Shown here in pieces: positions 51,869-61,171 of a DNA stretch of 64,000 nt. The translations under genes were made by a program, and so were the position numbers. Positions within the stretch are counted from its first letter, which is position 1. Every line of letters begins with the position of its first letter. The stretch is from Palsa-506 sp963836355 (GTDB lineage: Bacteria > Actinomycetota > Actinomycetes > Streptosporangiales > Streptosporangiaceae): positions 372,001-436,000 of the forward strand of contig CAWIJO010000007.1 of the NCBI GenBank assembly GCA_963836355.1, given 5' to 3'. A model generated the notes under the pieces. The model was given only the letters and a program-made list of their open reading frames with translations. It was not told the origin of the DNA and made no database searches.

Positions 51869-54800
51869 TCAGGTGCCGGCCTCGATGTCGCCTTCTAGGT
51901 CGAGGTACACCTGCTGCAGCTGGTCTATCGTCTTGGGTTCGGGCTGGGCCCAGAGGCCGCGGTCGGCCGCCTCCAGCAGCCGCTCGGCGATCCCGCGCAG
52001 CGCCCACGGGTTGGACTTCGCCATGAACGCCCGGTTAGCCGGGTCGAACACGTACGACGCGGCCAGCTGCTCGTACATCCAGTCGGCCACCACCCCGGCG
52101 GTGGCGTCATAGCCGAACAGGTAGTCCACGGTCGCGGCCAGCTCGAACGCGCCCTTGTAGCCGTGCCGCTGCATCGCGGCGATCCAGCGCGGGTTCACCA
52201 CCCGGGCGCGGAACACCCGCCGGGTCTCCTGTGCCAGCGTCCTGGTCTGCACCGCGTCCGGCACGGCCGAATCGCCGATGTAAGCAGCCGGGTTCCGGCC
52301 GGTCAGTGACCGGACCATGGCCACCATGCCGCCGTGGTACTGGAAGTAGTCGTCGGAATCAGCGATATCGTGCTCGCGAGTGTCGGTGTTCTTGGCCGCC
52401 ACCGCGATACGCCGGAACGCTCCTTCCATGTCCGGCCGGGCCGGCCTGCCGTCCAGGCCCGCCCCGTAGGCGTAACCGCCCCAGACCGCGTAGACCTCGG
52501 CCAGGTCGGCGTCGTCACGCCAGTTCCGCGCGTCGATCAGCGGCAGCAGGCCCGCTCCGTACGCGCCCGGCTTTGAGCCGAAGATCCGCGTGGTGGCCCG
52601 CCGCCAGTCGCCGTGCCCGGCGTGATCGGCCACCGCGTGCGCCCGCAGGTAGTTCGACTCGGCCGGCTCGTCCAGCCCGGCCACGGCGCCGATCGCGTCG
52701 TCCAGCAAGGCGATCACGTGCGGGAACGCATCCCGGAAGAAGCCGGAGATGCGCAGCGTCACGTCGATCCTGGGCCGGCCGAGCTCGGCCGGCGGAAGCA
52801 CGTCGAAGCCGGTTACCCGGCGAGAAGCGTCGTCCCAGACCGGGCGGCAGCCGATCAGCGCCAGTACCTCGGCGATGTCATCGCCCTGCGTCCGCATCGC
52901 GGACGTGCCCCAGACGGTCAGCCCGACACAGCGCGGATACGAGCCCTCGTCGGCCAGGTGCCGGGCCAGCAGCGAGTCGGCCAGCGCGCGGCCGGTATCC
53001 CAGGAGTTCCGGGACGGGATCGCCTTCGGGTCGACCGAGTAGAAGTTGCGGCCGGTCGGCAGTACGTTCACCAGGCCGCGGGTCGGCGACCCGGAGGGGC
53101 CGGCCGGGATATAGCCGCCGGCCAGGGCGTGCAGCACCGCATCGATCTCGCCCGAGGTGGCGGCCAGCCGCGGCACCACCTCCTGCGCCGCGAAACTCAG
53201 CACCGCGGTGACGTCCCTGGCCACGGCCGCATCCACCGGGCCGAGCACTACCTCACAGGCCTCGGCGGCCCGGGCCGGTTCCCAGCCGGTCTCGTCCATC
53301 GCGGTGACCAGGGCCCGCGCCGTCTGCTCCGATGCGTCGGTGTCGCCGCGGGACGCGCCGTCGCTGGCCAGCCCGAGTGCGCTCCGCAGGCCGGGCAGGG
53401 CGCCGGACTGGCCGCCCCAGACCTGCGCCGACCGCAGGATCACCAGCACCAGGTTGACCAGCGCCTGGCCGGCCGGGGCCGCGCCGAGCACGTGCAGCCC
53501 GTCCTTGATCGCGGCGTCCTTGACCTCGCACAGGTAGCCGTCGATGTGCAGCACGAACTCGTCGAACTCGGCAGCCTCCGGCGCTTGCTCGACACCGAGA
53601 TCATGGTGCAGCTGGGCAGCCCGGACCAGGGACCAGATCTGGGCGCGGACCACCGGCAGCTTGTCCGGGTCGAGGGCAGCGACGGTCGCGTACTCGTCCA
53701 GCAGCTGCTCCAGCTTCGCCATGTCGCCGTAGCTGTCGGCGCGGGCCATCGGCGGCACCAGGTGATCCACGATCACGGCGTGCCCGCGCCGCTTGGCCTG
53801 GGTGCCCTCGCCCGGGTCGTTGACGATGAACGGGTAGACCAGCGGCACGTCACCGAGCACGGCATCAGGCGCGCACTCCGCGGACAGCCCGAGGCCCTTG
53901 CCGGGCAGCCACTCCAGCGTGCCGTGCTTACCCAGGTGGATGATGGCATCGGCGCCGAATTCGGCGTCCAGCCAGCGGTAGGCGGCCAGGTAATGGTGCG
54001 ACGGCGGCAGCTCGGGATCGTGGTAGATCGCTACCGGGTTCTCGCCGAACCCCCGCGGCGGCTGGATCATCAGCACCACGTTGCCGAACCGCAGCGTGGC
54101 GAGCACGATGTGGTCGTCGTCGGTGTAGAGCTCGCCGGGCGGCGCTCCCCAGTGCGAGACGATACGGCGGGACAACCCGTTAGAAATCCCGGAGAGCCAG
54201 CCCCGGTAGGTGACTGCCGGGATCCTGACCTCGGCTTGGCTGAGCTGTTCCTCGGTGAGCCATTCGGTGTCGTGCCCGCCGGCCGCGATGAGCGCATGGA
54301 TCAGCTCGTCGCCGTCCTCGGGGAAACCTTCGCCGAGGTCGTAGCCGGCCTCGCGCAGGCTGCGCAGCAGTCTTACCGCGGAGGCGGGGGTGTCCAGGCC
54401 GACGGCATTGCCGACCCGGGCGTGCCTGGTCGGGTAGGACGACAGGGCAATGACAATCCGCTTCTCGCTGTTCGGGATGCGGCGCAGGCGGGCGTGCCGC
54501 ACCGCGATGCCGGCCAGCCGGGCGGCCCGGTTGGGGTCGGCCAGGTAGACGCCGATGCCGTCCGGGCCCTCCTCCTTGAAGGAGAACGGGACGGTGATCA
54601 GGCGGCCGTCGAACTCGGGGATGGCGACCTGCATGGCGGCATCCATCGGGGTGAGCGCGGCGGCTGATGCTGCCCATTGGGCGCGGGAGGTGGTCAGGCA
54701 GAGGCCCTGGATGATGGGGACGTCGAGCCCGGCGAGGGCGCCGGCGTCCCAGTCGCCGTCCGGCGCGCTGGCCGCGTTCGAGCCGCCGGCCGCCAGCACC

Positions 54801-55570
54801 GTGGTGACCACGACGTCGGCCCGGCGCAGGAGGTCGATCAGGCCTTGCTCGGGGCTGCGGAGGGAGCCGCAGAAAACGGGCAGCGGGGTCGCGCCGCGGT
54901 CCTCGATGGCAGCGCAGAGAGCGTCCACGAATCCGGTGTTTCCCGACAATTCGTGCGCCCGGTAGAAGACCACCGCCACGGTGGGCGCCACGCCCCGGTC
55001 GCTTTCCATGATCGTGGAGGGTTGTTGGTGCTGCAGCACCGAAAACTCTCCACGATCTTTTGCGGGTCGGGGCGAGTGAGGCTGATAGGGCAGGTGAGAT
55101 CGGTGGTGTTGGGGATGCTGGGCGGGGGGTGCAGAGTTAGGCGGCTGGTGGACGCCGTACTGGGGCATCGGCTCGGGTGGGCTGAAGCCCTCGCCGGTCA
55201 GGAGCACCGTGTCGGAAAGGAAGGCGGCTAGCTCGCGCAGGTTGCCTGGGCCGCCCTCGCGCAGGTAGCCGAGCGCCCCGGCGGCCACCCCGGCCGGCAC
55301 CGTGGACAGCGCCATCAGCTCGGCGTCGGGTGCCGCCTCGCCGCCGAGCAGGACGAGCGGCAGCCCGGTCGCGCGCAGCGCGCTGATCCCGCCCGGCCAC
55401 GCCTGGCGGCCGCCGAGCAGCCGTAGCACGACCAGGCTGGCGCCGCCGGCCAGCGCGGGAACGGCGTCCGGCGCGACCCGCACCGGGTTGGCGACCCGGT
55501 AGTCCGCGCCGGAGGATCGCGCGGCGAGCAGTTCGGTGTCGGCGGTCGACAGCAGCAGGATCGTGGGCAC
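51869..55570 (-). CDS. cobN: Cobaltochelatase large subunit CobN
   Basis: A 1233-residue catalytic subunit of the ATP-dependent aerobic-type cobaltochelatase (relative of magnesium chelatase BchH). It shows VALSSYPTRHARVGNAVGLD-like sequence, LRFGNVVLMIQPPRGFGENP, the core HLGKHGTLEWLPGKGLGLS, YPFIVNDPGEGTQAKRRGHA and IDVTLRISGFFRDAFPHVI. The C-terminal part has YIGDSAVPDAVQTRTLAQET. GTG 55570 has GAGGA 7 bases upstream; the first residues PTILLLSTADTELLAARSSG match CobN. Near residues 145-195 there is a Pro/His/Gln-rich insert, part of which (about 172-189) is encoded by a palindromic element. It stands apart from the main cob operon; no riboswitch is visible. Confidence 0.95.
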   Translation of the reverse strand: MPTILLLSTADTELLAARSSGADYRVANPVRVAPDAVPALAGGASLVVLRLLGGRQAWPGGISALRATGLPLVLLGGEAAPDAELMALSTVPAGVAAGALGYLREGGPGNLRELAAFLSDTVLLTGEGFSPPEPMPQYGVHQPPNSAPPAQHPQHHRSHLPYQPHSPRPAKDRGEFSVLQHQQPSTIMESDRGVAPTVAVVFYRAHELSGNTGFVDALCAAIEDRGATPLPVFCGSLRSPEQGLIDLLRRADVVVTTVLAAGGSNAASAPDGDWDAGALAGLDVPIIQGLCLTTSRAQWAASAAALTPMDAAMQVAIPEFDGRLITVPFSFKEEGPDGIGVYLADPNRAARLAGIAVRHARLRRIPNSEKRIVIALSSYPTRHARVGNAVGLDTPASAVRLLRSLREAGYDLGEGFPEDGDELIHALIAAGGHDTEWLTEEQLSQAEVRIPAVTYRGWLSGISNGLSRRIVSHWGAPPGELYTDDDHIVLATLRFGNVVLMIQPPRGFGENPVAIYHDPELPPSHHYLAAYRWLDAEFGADAIIHLGKHGTLEWLPGKGLGLSAECAPDAVLGDVPLVYPFIVNDPGEGTQAKRRGHAVIVDHLVPPMARADSYGDMAKLEQLLDEYATVAALDPDKLPVVRAQIWSLVRAAQLHHDLGVEQAPEAAEFDEFVLHIDGYLCEVKDAAIKDGLHVLGAAPAGQALVNLVLVILRSAQVWGGQSGALPGLRSALGLASDGASRGDTDASEQTARALVTAMDETGWEPARAAEACEVVLGPVDAAVARDVTAVLSFAAQEVVPRLAATSGEIDAVLHALAGGYIPAGPSGSPTRGLVNVLPTGRNFYSVDPKAIPSRNSWDTGRALADSLLARHLADEGSYPRCVGLTVWGTSAMRTQGDDIAEVLALIGCRPVWDDASRRVTGFDVLPPAELGRPRIDVTLRISGFFRDAFPHVIALLDDAIGAVAGLDEPAESNYLRAHAVADHAGHGDWRRATTRIFGSKPGAYGAGLLPLIDARNWRDDADLAEVYAVWGGYAYGAGLDGRPARPDMEGAFRRIAVAAKNTDTREHDIADSDDYFQYHGGMVAMVRSLTGRNPAAYIGDSAVPDAVQTRTLAQETRRVFRARVVNPRWIAAMQRHGYKGAFELAATVDYLFGYDATAGVVADWMYEQLAASYVFDPANRAFMAKSNPWALRGIAERLLEAADRGLWAQPEPKTIDQLQQVYLDLEGDIEAGT
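55008..55059. repeat. 52-bp palindromic element inside cobN
   Basis: It is centred on the 14-base perfect palindrome GGTGCTGCAGCACC (55027-55040). The stem continues outward through GATCGTGGAG and CTCCACGATC arms, with two or three mismatches and one G-U. One end reads CATGATCGTGGAG. It is translated in frame in cobN as DRGEFSVLQHQQPSTIM. Same family as the copies at 37.8 and 48.0 kb. Confidence 0.85.
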
Positions 55571-55631
55571 CGCCCGATCCTCGCACGTCCTGCCGCGGAC
55601 GGGCCCGGGCAGCATGGCGTGGCCGGCGGAT

Positions 55632-55667
55632 GTTGCGAGAGAGTTGCGAGAGACAGGGAGTTGCGAA
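55632..55667. promoter_or_regulatory. Three GTTGCGA direct repeats upstream of cobN
   Basis: GTTGCGA begins at 55632, 55643 and 55660; the first two copies lie one helical turn (11 bases) apart. They sit 60-95 bases upstream of the cobN GTG, where a promoter or regulator site would be expected. Confidence 0.35.
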
Positions 55668-55734
55668 CAGGGGCTGGCATGCGCATCGGGCAGATCGTCA
55701 TCGACGTCGCTCCGCTGCGGGACAGCAGCTGACC

Positions 55735-55899
55735 TCGGCGCCGCCGTTCGGCGCCCTGGTCGGCGCCGCCAGCAGCGGCGGCCTTGCCTGCATCGGCGGC
55801 GCGCTGCTGCTCGGCGCGCTGATCCCGGCGGCGCGGCATGCCACCCTGCGGCCGCTAGGCGAGGCCCGCGAGCCCGCGGATGGCCGGGTCACTGCCTGA
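55735..55899 (+). pseudogene. Possible C-terminal remnant of an MFS transporter
   Basis: In the cobN / serine hydrolase spacer a plus-strand frame reads FGALVGAASSGGLACIGGAL, LLGALIPAARHATLRPLGEA and ends at a TGA (55899). This looks like the last membrane helix and tail of an MFS permease, but no start, no ribosome binding site and no preceding helices are present. The rest of 55571-55962 holds only the cobN upstream repeats. Confidence 0.35.
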
Positions 55900-55962
55900 C
55901 CGGACGCGCCCGGCAGGCCACGTTCCGGGTGCAGCAGCGAGCCGACCAGGCACGGGAAGCCG

Positions 55963-57117
55963 CTAACCGCGCAGGCTCTGGTAGACGCCGTCGATCAGCG
56001 CCATCTTGCGCGGGTCGTCGGACAGGTTCATGCCCATCCGGTTCATCACGTAGGCGATCGCCAGGCCAGTCTCCGGGTCGGCGCAGACGGCGGACCCGCC
56101 GAAGCCGTCGTGGCCGAACGCGGCCGGATTGGGGCCGTAGTGATGCTCGGGACCGGACAGCGCGTAGCCAAGGCCGAATTCCAGCGGGAAGCCGAGCACC
56201 AGGTCGGTGCACCGGCCCTGGCCGGTGCAGGCCGTCCTCAGCGTCTGCGCGGAAACGAACCGGTCAGAGCCATCGACCAGACTGCCGAACACCATCGCCA
56301 GGCCCAGCGCGGTGGCATGCCCGTTCGCCGCCGGTATCTCGGCCATCCGCCAGTCGGCCTCGTTCGCCTCGTCGCCGCTCAGCCGCGGGTTGACGAGCGC
56401 GGCCATCGCGGCCGGGTGCGCGCTGGCGTAGGCCTGGGCGATCGCGCTCTGCTCGTCCGCGGACGGCCGCACGCCCAGCAGGTCCGAGCACCGGCCCAGC
56501 TCGCTGTCCGGCAGGCCGATGTGCACGTCAGCGCTGATCGGCCCGGCGATCTCGGAGCCGAAGAACACGCCGGGGCTCTGCCCGGTGATCCGGAATATGA
56601 CCTCGCCGACCAGGTACCCGAAGGTGATCGCGTGGTAGCCGGTCGCGGTACCTGGCTCCCACAGCGGCTGCTGCCCGGCCAGCAACCCGGTGATCTTGTC
56701 CCAGTCGTAGTAGTCCTCGACGCTGACCGGCGCCGTGAGCCCGGCCAGGCCGGCCCGGTGGCTCATGATCCAGCGGACCGGGATGTCGGCCTTGCCGCCC
56801 GCGGCGAACTCCGGCCAGTACCTGGCCACCGGCGCGTCCGGGTCGAGTTCGCCGCGGTCGATCAGGATGTGCGCGGCGAGCGAGGTCATCGCCTTCGTGG
56901 TGGACCAGACGTTGGTTAGGGTGTCGCGCTGCCAGGGCCGGGTTTTCGCGGGGTCGGCCCAGCCTGCCCACAGGTTCACCACGTGCTGGCCGCCTGCCAC
57001 CACCGCGACGCTGGCGCCGATCTCGTCGCGCTGCGCGAAGTTCGCCGCGAACGCGTCCCGCACCGGCTCGAAGCCGGTCGCGCAGGGGCCGTGGATCTCG
57101 GTCTCAGCGTCGGTCAC
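55963..57117 (-). CDS. Beta-lactamase family serine hydrolase (EstB-like)
   Basis: A 384-residue class C beta-lactamase/esterase fold. It has the SxxK motif in NVWSTTKAMTSLAAHIL (Ser72, Lys75), a candidate catalytic Tyr in TGYHAITFGYLVGEV and an HxG-type motif FGHDGFGGSAVCAD near the C-terminus. A DRGELDPDAPVARYWPEFA segment is typical of carboxylesterase members (EstB type). No signal peptide is visible, so a cytoplasmic esterase or amidase is more likely than an antibiotic-degrading enzyme. The substrate is unknown. Confidence 0.88.
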   Translation of the reverse strand: MTDAETEIHGPCATGFEPVRDAFAANFAQRDEIGASVAVVAGGQHVVNLWAGWADPAKTRPWQRDTLTNVWSTTKAMTSLAAHILIDRGELDPDAPVARYWPEFAAGGKADIPVRWIMSHRAGLAGLTAPVSVEDYYDWDKITGLLAGQQPLWEPGTATGYHAITFGYLVGEVIFRITGQSPGVFFGSEIAGPISADVHIGLPDSELGRCSDLLGVRPSADEQSAIAQAYASAHPAAMAALVNPRLSGDEANEADWRMAEIPAANGHATALGLAMVFGSLVDGSDRFVSAQTLRTACTGQGRCTDLVLGFPLEFGLGYALSGPEHHYGPNPAAFGHDGFGGSAVCADPETGLAIAYVMNRMGMNLSDDPRKMALIDGVYQSLRG

Positions 57118-57424
57118 TGGTCGCTACCTCTCCCGGGTCGGCGCAGCCCGGCGCGGCGCCCTCCTCCGGAGTGCTATGCCGTAGCAGCCCGTTTTGTCAA
57201 CGGCAGAATGCGCGAGCTCCGCTCGACAGTGCAGGATCCGCAGGTCAGCAGCGGCACGCCGTGGTAACGGTGGAGCAGGCACCGCAGGAGAGCCGGACTT
57301 GATCATCGACGCGGCCGCTGTGCTCGGCCTGGCCGGCCACTGACCGCTCAATTACCGGGCAGCTTGGGTACAGCTCGTCGGAGCAGGCCGGGGTCCGGCG
57401 TTAAGTCGTCGGCGGTCAGCAAAG
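57118..57424. other. Intergenic region without recognisable feature
   Basis: Spacer upstream of the serine hydrolase and downstream of the FCD-domain gene. It contains short frames on both strands, none with a ribosome binding site or similarity that I can support. It presumably carries the promoter of the serine hydrolase. Confidence 0.4.
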
Positions 57425-57934
57425 TCAAGGGTGATCAACCGTCTCGCCCAGTGCGCGGAGCTGATCATCGCGGACGCTGTGAATGTGATCGCGCATGCGC
57501 TGTTCGGCGAGATCGGGATCACGGGCGGCGATGGCCTCGAGGATCTTCTCGTGCTCGTCGACTGAAGTCTGCACCCGGCCGGGAATCTCCGCAGTGAGCT
57601 GGCCGATACGGGTCAGGTGGGCCCGCAGGTTCTCGGTCAGGGCCCGGATCCGGCTGTTCTTGACCTGATCGAACAAGACCGTGTCGAACTCCGTTATCAG
57701 CGCTGCGAGCCTGCCCGCTCCGGCATCTTCCCGCAGCTGGCGGCTCTCCGTGCAGATCAAGCCGAGCCTCGCTAGGTCCGCCTCGCTGATCGACTGGGCG
57801 GCCGCCCGCGTCGCCGAGTTCTCCACCTTCCGGCGGTCATGCTGGCCGCTGAAGACCGAGGCCGGCCCGCCCCCCCGATCACTAGCTGCGCGCGTGGCCA
57901 CGCTGCTACCTCCCTGCTGCTCCGGATCCGCCAC
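57425..57934 (-). CDS. FCD-domain (GntR family) regulator lacking its DNA-binding domain
   Basis: The 169-residue product begins with about 35 low-complexity residues and then runs straight into the FADR C-terminal (FCD) ligand domain: RRKVENSATRAAAQSISEAD, NSRIRALTENLRAHLTRIG, DEHEKILEAIAARDPDLAEQ and MRDHIHSVRDD. The winged helix-turn-helix of about 70 residues that precedes FCD in GntR proteins is absent. Upstream to 58169 no HTH is readable in any minus-strand frame. It is probably a truncated, non-functional regulator or a stand-alone sensor. It lies downstream of the NCS1 permease and may once have controlled it. Start GTG 57934. Confidence 0.65.
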   Translation of the reverse strand: MADPEQQGGSSVATRAASDRGGGPASVFSGQHDRRKVENSATRAAAQSISEADLARLGLICTESRQLREDAGAGRLAALITEFDTVLFDQVKNSRIRALTENLRAHLTRIGQLTAEIPGRVQTSVDEHEKILEAIAARDPDLAEQRMRDHIHSVRDDQLRALGETVDHP

Positions 57935-58004
57935 CGCATCTTCCTTTGCCGCTCTTGCGCGCCCTGCTGCGCGCCCTGCTGCGCGCGCCGGTCACGCTCA
58001 TAAA

Positions 58005-58020
58005 ATATCCTGTCCGATAT
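58005..58020. promoter_or_regulatory. Palindrome between permease and FCD regulator
   Basis: ATATC and GATAT arms form the 16-base imperfect palindrome ATATCCTGTCCGATAT. It lies in an AT-rich patch 71 bases upstream of the FCD-domain gene. GntR/FCD operators often have such short AT-rich arms, so this may be the regulator's own site. Confidence 0.4.
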
Positions 58021-58169
58021 GTGAGATCTCAGCAGCGGGCACGGCTGTCGCTCGGGCCGGGGCCAAGGCTGATCTCGCCGATGGCATTCGGCCGGCCCGG
58101 GTGCACCGGCTGCAACTCCACCGACTCGGGCCAGCCAGCTGGCGGGGCGTGCTACCCGGCTATCTCGGC

Positions 58170-59576
58170 CTATGCCGCACCGGCCCGGACCGGCAGCGGG
58201 TCGGGAACGCTTCTGCGCAGCACGTAGTAGAGGCCGCCGGCGACGACAAAACCGACGTAAAAGGCAAGGTCAGCACCGTCGATCGCGTTCGTGGCGGGGT
58301 GCCAGGTGATGAGCGAGGTGTTCATGAACGGGACCATGACCCCGAAGGCCACCAGAAAGGCCACCAGCGCCGGCCAGCCGTTGCGCAAGTTGCCGAAGTT
58401 GAGCGCGGTCCGCAGGAAGGCCGGCGTGTACTTGGCCTTGTGGTAATGCCAGTCGATCATCACGATGGCGCAGAACGGCGCGATCCAGTAACCGATGAAC
58501 AGCAGCACGTTCGTGAACTTGCCCGATGTGTCGCCAGCGTTCATCCACAAAATCGCGGCGAACGCCAGCACGGCCACGACTGCGGCGATGATAGGTCGCT
58601 TCACCCGCGCGCCCAGCGCCTGGAAAGCGAGCGAGCCGGTGTAGTCGTTCATCGAGCTGGACGCGATCGCGCCGAACACGATCGCGATCAGCGCCAGGAC
58701 GCCGAGGACGCCGCCGCCCATCAGGGTGCGGACGCCTGCCGCAGTCTGGTTGCTCAGCACGCTGGCGCCGGCCAGGCCGATGGTCTGTACCCACACGTAC
58801 GAGGCCGTCAAGCCGGCCAGGGTGAGCCAGAAGATGGACTTCTTGGAGGTATCCGGCTTCAGGTAGCGGCTGTAGTCGGACGCGTATGTCGCCCAGGAGA
58901 TTCCCTCGCTGACCGAGACGGTCACCATCAGCACGAAGGCACCAATCAGGGCCGTGCCGTGCACCGCGTTGTGGGCCAGCACGATGTGGTGCTGGAAGAT
59001 CCGCACCGTGAGGACGATGAATAGGACGATCAGGACCGCCGAGCCCCACGATTGCAGCCGGTGCACGAACTCATAGCCGTAGACGCTGACAGCGCCCTCC
59101 AGCACGAGCACGATCGCGACGCCGACCCAGAACGGCACGTGGAACAGGAGTTGCGCGGCCTGGCCGCCGAAGAGCCCGACCAGCGCATCCCAGGCGATCG
59201 ACGACAGCCACTGCACGGTCCCTGGCAGGACGATGGTCTTGCCGAAGGGCAGCCTGGCCAGCGGGACCTGGGCGGTGCCGGTCGTCGGGCCCCAGGTACA
59301 CAAGATGGCCACCGGCAGGCAGCCGATGATCGTCCCGAGGATGATGGCGACCAGGCCCAGCTGGAACCCGAGGCCGAATACCACGGCGAGCGTGCCGACG
59401 AACACGCCAGATAGCTCCATGTTGGGGGTGAACCACACGGTGAACATGCGGTGGACGCCGCCGTAGCGGTTGTCAGCGGGGATCGGGGCCATCCCTTGAC
59501 TCTCCAGGGCCAGGTCGCCCGTGTGACTGGGCCGCACGCCCTCGAAGACGCTCAGCTCGTCGATCGCTTCGGCCAT
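58170..59576 (-). CDS. NCS1 family purine/cytosine permease
   Basis: A 468-residue membrane transporter with about twelve helices. The NCS1 (cytosine/purine, uracil, thiamine, allantoin) pattern is visible: FTVWFTPNMELSGVFVGTLA, LGTIIGCLPVAILCTWGPTT, GTAQVPLARLPFGK, YASDYSRYLKPDTSKKS and GAIASSSMNDYTGSLAFQAL. It probably imports a nucleobase or related compound by cation symport. ATG 59576 is used because GGAGG lies 7 bases upstream. Its first 25 bases overlap the end of cobQ, so it may be co-transcribed with cobQ. Confidence 0.9.
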   Translation of the reverse strand: MAEAIDELSVFEGVRPSHTGDLALESQGMAPIPADNRYGGVHRMFTVWFTPNMELSGVFVGTLAVVFGLGFQLGLVAIILGTIIGCLPVAILCTWGPTTGTAQVPLARLPFGKTIVLPGTVQWLSSIAWDALVGLFGGQAAQLLFHVPFWVGVAIVLVLEGAVSVYGYEFVHRLQSWGSAVLIVLFIVLTVRIFQHHIVLAHNAVHGTALIGAFVLMVTVSVSEGISWATYASDYSRYLKPDTSKKSIFWLTLAGLTASYVWVQTIGLAGASVLSNQTAAGVRTLMGGGVLGVLALIAIVFGAIASSSMNDYTGSLAFQALGARVKRPIIAAVVAVLAFAAILWMNAGDTSGKFTNVLLFIGYWIAPFCAIVMIDWHYHKAKYTPAFLRTALNFGNLRNGWPALVAFLVAFGVMVPFMNTSLITWHPATNAIDGADLAFYVGFVVAGGLYYVLRRSVPDPLPVRAGAA

Positions 59577-61171
59577 GGCGGTACCTCCAGCCTGCGATGG
59601 CCGGTAGCCACCGCTGTGTGCGCTACCTGGGATGAGCCTCCGGGCACCTGGCGTCCGGGCAAACAAGCGCCGCCGCCGGCCGGCGGGATCACCGGCAGGC
59701 CCGGCGGCGGCCCGGCCGAGATCAGGCCGAGCACGGCGCCAGTGTCAAGATGGCCAGCCACCAGATCGCCGAGCACATCGAGCCTGGCCTCCCGCAGCGC
59801 GCCGAAATCGGTACCGGGCGCGGGCCTGAAATCCCGCCCGGCGAGCGCTGCCACCTCGGCCAGGAAGGCCCGCCGGAACGCGTCGTTCTCCATGGTCCCG
59901 TGCCAGCTAGTCCCCCACACCGCGGCCGCCCGGCAGCCGTCGAGGAACGGCTCGGCGGCGGCGCCGTCCAGCACGGCGACACCGTGGTGAATCTCGTACC
60001 CGGTCACCGGCACGCCGTACGCCGACCCAGCCGGCCGGCCGAGCCGCTTCGAAGCGCCGAATGCCACCCGCACCGGCAGTAGTCCCAGGCCAGCCACCCG
60101 TCCGGCCCCGGACTCGATCTCGTCGTCGATCTCGCGGCCCAGCATCTGGTATCCGCCGCAGATCCCGAGCACCGGAAATCCCTTCCGTGCCCGCGCGGCG
60201 ATCACGTCGGCGAAGCCGCGATCCCGCAGCCAGGCCAGGTCGGCGACGGTAGCCCGCGACCCCGGCAGCACGACCAGGTCGGCATCGGCCAGTTCGGCCG
60301 GCGACCCGGCGAACCGGACCAGCACCCCTGGCTCGGACCCGATCGCGTCGATGTCGGTGAAGTTGCTGATCCGCGGCAGCCGGACGACGCCGACCCGCAG
60401 CACGTCCGGCCCAGCGGCCTGCCGCTGCCCGGGCCAGACCGCCGCCCGTCCAGCGCCAGCGAATCCTCGGCGTCCAGCCACAGGCCGTCCTGCCACGGCA
60501 GCACGCCGAGCACGGGCCGGCCGGTCAGCTCAAGCACCATCCGCAGCCCGCTGTCCAGCAGCTCATGCGCCCCGCGGAACTTGTTGATCACGAACCCGGC
60601 GACCAGCGCCTGGTCGGCAGGACTCAGCAGCGCAAGCGTGCCGTGCAGCGCCGCGAAGACGCCGCCCCGGTCGATGTCGCCAACCACGATCACCGGCAGG
60701 TCAGCGGCCCGCGCCAGCCCCATGTTCGCGATGTCGGTCCCGCGCAGGTTGATCTCCGCCGGGCTGCCGGCCCCCTCGCAGATCACCACGTCGAACTCGC
60801 GCCGCAGCTGCGCCAGGCTGTCCAGTGCCACGTCAAGGAGCCGGGCTCGCATGCTTGCGGTACTCGACCGCGTCGACTTCCCCGTCCGGGTGCCCGAGCA
60901 GCACGACCTGGCTGCGCCGGTCGGTGCCTGGCTTGAGCAGCACCGGGTTCATCCGCGCGTCCGGCTCGATGCCCGCGGCGGCCGCCTGCATCGCCTGCGC
61001 CCGGCCGATCTCCGCGCCATCCAGCGTGACGAACGAGTTCAGCGACATGTTCTGCGCCTTGAACGGCGCCACCGAGACGCCCTGCCTGCGCAGCCACCGG
61101 CACAGCCCGGCGGTCAGCACGCTCTTGCCGGCGTCGGACGTGGTGCCGGCGACCAGCAGCGCCCCGTTCAC
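59552..61171 (-). pseudogene. cobQ: Cobyric acid synthase, interrupted by two compensating frameshifts
   Basis: CobQ amidates four side chains of adenosylcobyrinate a,c-diamide. Three pieces are recognisable in order. (1) From GTG 61171: LLVAGTTSDAGKSVLTAGLC, PFKAQNMSLNSFVTLDGAEI, ending with VEYRKHASPAP at a TGA (60833). (2) One base over: LLDVALDSLAQLRREFDVVI, CEGAGSPAEINLRGTDIANM, VVGDIDRGGVFAALHGTL. (3) Back in the first frame from about 60460: VGVVRLPRISNFTDIDAI, the glutaminase motif VLGICGGYQMLGREID and GYEIHHGVAVLDG, to 59552. One extra base near 60840 and one missing base near 60455 would explain it. Repaired length is 539 residues. The start overlaps the sigma-factor stop (GTGA). 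Confidence 0.85.

Noticed and set aside
55571..55730. A second cobalamin riboswitch before cobN
   Set aside because: The spacer lacks the B12 box and the GGGAATCC-type core; only short GTTGCGA repeats are seen.
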